Source of the DNA: Leuconostoc lactis KCTC 3528 = DSM 20202
Lineage (GTDB): Bacteria; Bacillota; Bacilli; Lactobacillales; Lactobacillaceae
Reading direction: 5' to 3'
DNA length: 35,771 nt
Assembly (NCBI RefSeq): GCF_014651235.1
Contig: NZ_BMWM01000017.1
Location: forward strand, 1 to 35,771
Under the pieces are notes generated by a model that searched no databases, was not told the origin of the DNA, and was given only the letters and a program-made list of their open reading frames with translations. Both the position numbers and the translations under genes were made by a program. Shown piece after piece: positions 33,316 to 35,771 of this stretch (its first letter is position 1; each line of letters opens with the position of its first letter).

Positions 33316-35298
33316 ATGGCATTTTTAGAATTACACGATATTAGAAAGTCGTATTACATCGGTAAAACAGCTTTTCCGGTTTTAAAAGGGATTAACTTGA
33401 GCTTTGAAAAAGGCGAATTTGTGTCGATTTTAGGGGAATCAGGTGGTGGTAAATCCACGCTGATGAATATTATTGGTGGCTTGGATCGTAACTTTGAAGG
33501 TCAGGTGGTGGTCAATGGTGAAACCTTGGACCACACGCAAGCCAAAAAGTTAGACGTTTATCGCCGTGAAACAATCGGCTATATTTTCCAAAGCTTCAAC
33601 CTGATTAATTATCAAACTAACTTGGAAAATGTCGAAACGAGCTTGAATATGACGACGTTATCATCACGTGAACGCCGACAACGTGCCACTGAATTACTAA
33701 CCAAGGTCGGCTTAGCTGATCATATTCACAAGTATCCCTCGCAACTATCTGGTGGTCAAAAGCAACGTGTTGCCATTGCGCGAGCATTGGCCGCTGATCC
33801 AGATATTATGATTGCCGATGAACCAACGGGTGCCCTCGACGCGGTTAACACGGCTGAAGTGTTGGCCTTACTTGAGCAAATTGCCCAAGAAGGTAAATTA
33901 GTGATTGTGGTGACCCATTCGCAAGCCGTGGCTGATTATGGGACGCGCATTGTGCACATGGCGGATGGTGTCATTGATCGTGAACAAATCTTAAAGCCAA
34001 AGTTCCCAGTACCAGCAGAAACGCACCGGTTACACTCACGGCCATTACGCCGTCGGGCCGTTTGGAATATGGCGTTTGATCATCTGAAATACAAAAAGTT
34101 ACAAAACTTTTTGATTGTGTTTGGTTCGGCCATTGGTGTTTTCTCAGTCATTTTCTTTCTTGGCTTGGGAAATGGGGTCAAAAGCTACATTGGGGATCAA
34201 GTCGATGCGTTGGTCAATCCAAACTATCAAAGCGTTTTACGCAATACTACAACTGATAAACAAGCACCTGCAACAGAACGCATGCGCGCCACGATGCAGG
34301 CGAGGGCGACCAACTATACCAGCACAACATTGGATGGCCAGTTATTAAAACAATTGCGTGGGGTATCAGGTGTGAGTGCGGTTTATCCTGGTGGCCAATA
34401 CAACAATGCGATTTTCACCGCTGGTCAAGTGCGTTCGGAACCCGTACAGCTGGTATCTTGGACGCCGCAGTATTCCGATAAAATTATTAAGGCCGGTCAC
34501 CAACCCAAAAATGGTGAAGTCTTGATTGATCGTGATTTTGCCAAGAAAATTCAGCCAAATTATCGGCAACTTATCGGCCAAGATATTGCCTTTAGTTATA
34601 TGGCATATGATGCCAATAACCAACCTGTGATGATTAAAACAACAGCCAAAATTGGTGGCATCACGAGTGGGGGGCAATCAGGCGCCTTATTTATCCAAAA
34701 TTGGCAAACGATTCAACGTGACTTAACGGCAAACCATGCCGTAGCGGATGCGAACTTTGCTGCCGTTGAAATCAAAGATACAGCGCGCGTGAAAGCAACC
34801 ATGGCACGTATTAACGCAGTCAAAGCTAATGGCCAACAAGTCTTTGTGGGCGTCTCAGTCGATGAGATTCTCAGCACCGTCAACACGATTACGAGCTTGG
34901 CATCTTATGTTTTGGCAGCCATTGCCGGTATTTCATTGCTTGTTTCAGCCATTATGATTATTGTGACGACTTACATGTCCGTGTCTGAGCGTACCCGAGA
35001 AATTGGCGTCTTACGCGCTCTTGGTGCACGCGCGAAGGATATTCGTGGACTATTCACTAACGAAGCGCTGTTAATTGGTTTGATTGCAGCTGCTTTGGGC
35101 ATTGCGATGGCATATGTTGTCCAAATGCTCATGAATAGCGCCCTGAAAGGCCTCATTCATTTTGATATCGTACAAGTGTCGATTGGCAACGTCATTTTTG
35201 CCGTTGTGATCGCTTTGTTCATCGCACTCGTTGCTAGCTTTGTACCGTCACGACGGGCAGCAAAACTCAATACAATTGATGCGTTAGCAGCAGATTAA
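33316..35298 (+). CDS. MacB-like ABC exporter, ATPase fused to FtsX-type permease
   Basis: 660 residues. The N-terminal ATPase has Walker A GESGGGKST (40-48), LSGGQ (144-148), Walker B IMIADE (165-170) and GALD, typical of the LolD/MacB group. A first transmembrane helix follows near 270-290, then a large extracellular domain (about 295-525), and three C-terminal helices ending in the FtsX region with SERTREIGVLRALGA. Such mechanotransducing transporters export peptides, antibiotics or lipoproteins. No membrane-fusion partner or two-component system is adjacent. GAGG lies upstream of the ATG. A terminator follows. Confidence 0.9.
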   Translation: MAFLELHDIRKSYYIGKTAFPVLKGINLSFEKGEFVSILGESGGGKSTLMNIIGGLDRNFEGQVVVNGETLDHTQAKKLDVYRRETIGYIFQSFNLINYQTNLENVETSLNMTTLSSRERRQRATELLTKVGLADHIHKYPSQLSGGQKQRVAIARALAADPDIMIADEPTGALDAVNTAEVLALLEQIAQEGKLVIVVTHSQAVADYGTRIVHMADGVIDREQILKPKFPVPAETHRLHSRPLRRRAVWNMAFDHLKYKKLQNFLIVFGSAIGVFSVIFFLGLGNGVKSYIGDQVDALVNPNYQSVLRNTTTDKQAPATERMRATMQARATNYTSTTLDGQLLKQLRGVSGVSAVYPGGQYNNAIFTAGQVRSEPVQLVSWTPQYSDKIIKAGHQPKNGEVLIDRDFAKKIQPNYRQLIGQDIAFSYMAYDANNQPVMIKTTAKIGGITSGGQSGALFIQNWQTIQRDLTANHAVADANFAAVEIKDTARVKATMARINAVKANGQQVFVGVSVDEILSTVNTITSLASYVLAAIAGISLLVSAIMIIVTTYMSVSERTREIGVLRALGARAKDIRGLFTNEALLIGLIAAALGIAMAYVVQMLMNSALKGLIHFDIVQVSIGNVIFAVVIALFIALVASFVPSRRAAKLNTIDALAAD

Positions 35299-35313
35299 GC
35301 GATGGTGAGACAT

Positions 35314-35341
35314 AAAAGGTGCAGGCAACTGCACTTTTTTA
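35314..35341 (+). terminator. Terminator after the MacB-like gene
   Basis: AAAAGGTGCAG, loop GCAA, CTGCACTTTTTT. A GNRA-type loop on a GC-rich stem with a T tract. Confidence 0.9.
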
Positions 35342-35402
35342 TGCGATCCGATCGGCTATTAAATGATGACGTGATAACGCATCAGATTCAAAGGAGTAAT
35401 GA

Positions 35403-35771
35403 ATGCAGATTTTAAAAAAACACGCCAAACCTTACCGCCGCGAGATTGCCTTGTCAATGCTTGCCGTGGTCATTATGGCGGGTGCCTCTTTGTGGCAACC
35501 ACGGTTATTGCAACAGGTGATGAATGCCATTATTGCAGATAATCAACAAGCCGTATGGTCAAACGGGATTGCGTTGATTAGTTTGGCCGTGATTGGGTTA
35601 CTGGCTGGGGTCATCAATACCATTTTTGCCGCCAAGGTTTCGCAGGGGATTGCTGCCGATATCCGGGCCGATGAGTATCGTAAAATTCAATCTTTTTCAT
35701 TTGGCAGATTGCAAGAAATAACTTGAACGAATTTAGTGACGTAGATTAAGTAAGAAGATCTCGATTGGTGT
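35403..35771 (+). pseudogene. Truncated start of a multidrug-type ABC exporter
   Basis: The first 107 codons match the N-terminal transmembrane domain of half-size ABC exporters (MQILKKHAKPYRREIALS, later ADEYRKIQSFSFG). AAGGAG lies 6 nt before the ATG. The frame stops at TGA 35724-35726, just where the conserved coupling region normally continues. Two further stops (TAG, TAA) lie in the same frame before the window ends, yet the residues between them (TNLVT) still loosely resemble the family. It could be a decayed gene, a frameshift, an insertion junction or a sequence error near an assembly end; the window ends too soon to decide. Confidence 0.6.

Noticed and set aside
1-35771. Mobile elements, CRISPR arrays, toxin-antitoxin or phage-defence systems
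   Set aside because: No transposase, integrase, regularly spaced repeats or known defence domains were recognised; the region reads as core chromosome.

Overview
The window looks like chromosomal DNA from a heterofermentative lactic acid bacterium of the Weissella/Leuconostoc group. The evidence is a mannitol 2-dehydrogenase closely resembling the Leuconostoc enzyme as I remember it, strong AGGAGG-type ribosome binding sites, a Firmicute phenylalanine T-box, a tgt-yajC pair, and proteins strikingly poor in cysteine. The genus is inference; no rRNA is present. No prophage, insertion sequence, CRISPR array, rRNA or tRNA gene was seen. Nearly all genes are on the + strand; the one clear exception is a LacI-type regulator.

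Layout. 1-3.9 kb: two paralogous amino-acid ABC transporters of the GlnP type (binding protein fused to permease) around one ATPase, glnQ. 4-5 kb: competence gene coiA. 5.1-8.3 kb: oligoendopeptidase pepF, cytidine deaminase cdd and a 2-hydroxyacid dehydrogenase. 8.4-12.3 kb: a fructose module of LacI-type repressor, mannitol dehydrogenase, a VOC protein and fructokinase, with similar operator-like motifs at the mannitol dehydrogenase and fructokinase promoters. 12.4-16.6 kb: an HxlR regulator, then pheST behind a T-box with a UUC specifier. 16.7-22.4 kb: murA, rpmE2, rlmD-like methyltransferase, murF and a beta-lactamase-fold serine hydrolase. 22.5-29.3 kb: DEAD-box helicase cshA, folC coupled to an MFS exporter, radC, tgt and yajC. 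29.3-35.8 kb: alpha/beta hydrolase, mprF, a YfbR-like HD nucleotidase, a MacB-like ABC exporter and a broken start of another ABC exporter.

Two themes stand out. First, translation starts involve hairpins unusually often. At pepF, tgt and the HD gene a good Shine-Dalgarno sequence is separated from the start codon by a hairpin, which would have to loop out to give normal spacing. At coiA and radC the Shine-Dalgarno sequence and start codon lie inside a hairpin. Second, several housekeeping enzymes have lost cysteine sites that are conserved in common homologues: MurA (catalytic Cys to Asp), RlmD-like methyltransferase (all four Fe-S cysteines), Tgt (all three zinc cysteines, plus an insertion) and PheS (the Cys knuckle of Bacillus-type enzymes). 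Many other proteins, including the 818-residue PheT, contain no cysteine at all. This suggests a lineage under pressure against thiol- and metal-dependent sites.

Functional links: fructose can be phosphorylated by fructokinase or reduced to mannitol as an electron sink. PheST is controlled by uncharged tRNA-Phe. MurA and MurF build peptidoglycan precursors, and MprF with the ABC exporters points to cell-envelope defence against cationic peptides and drugs.
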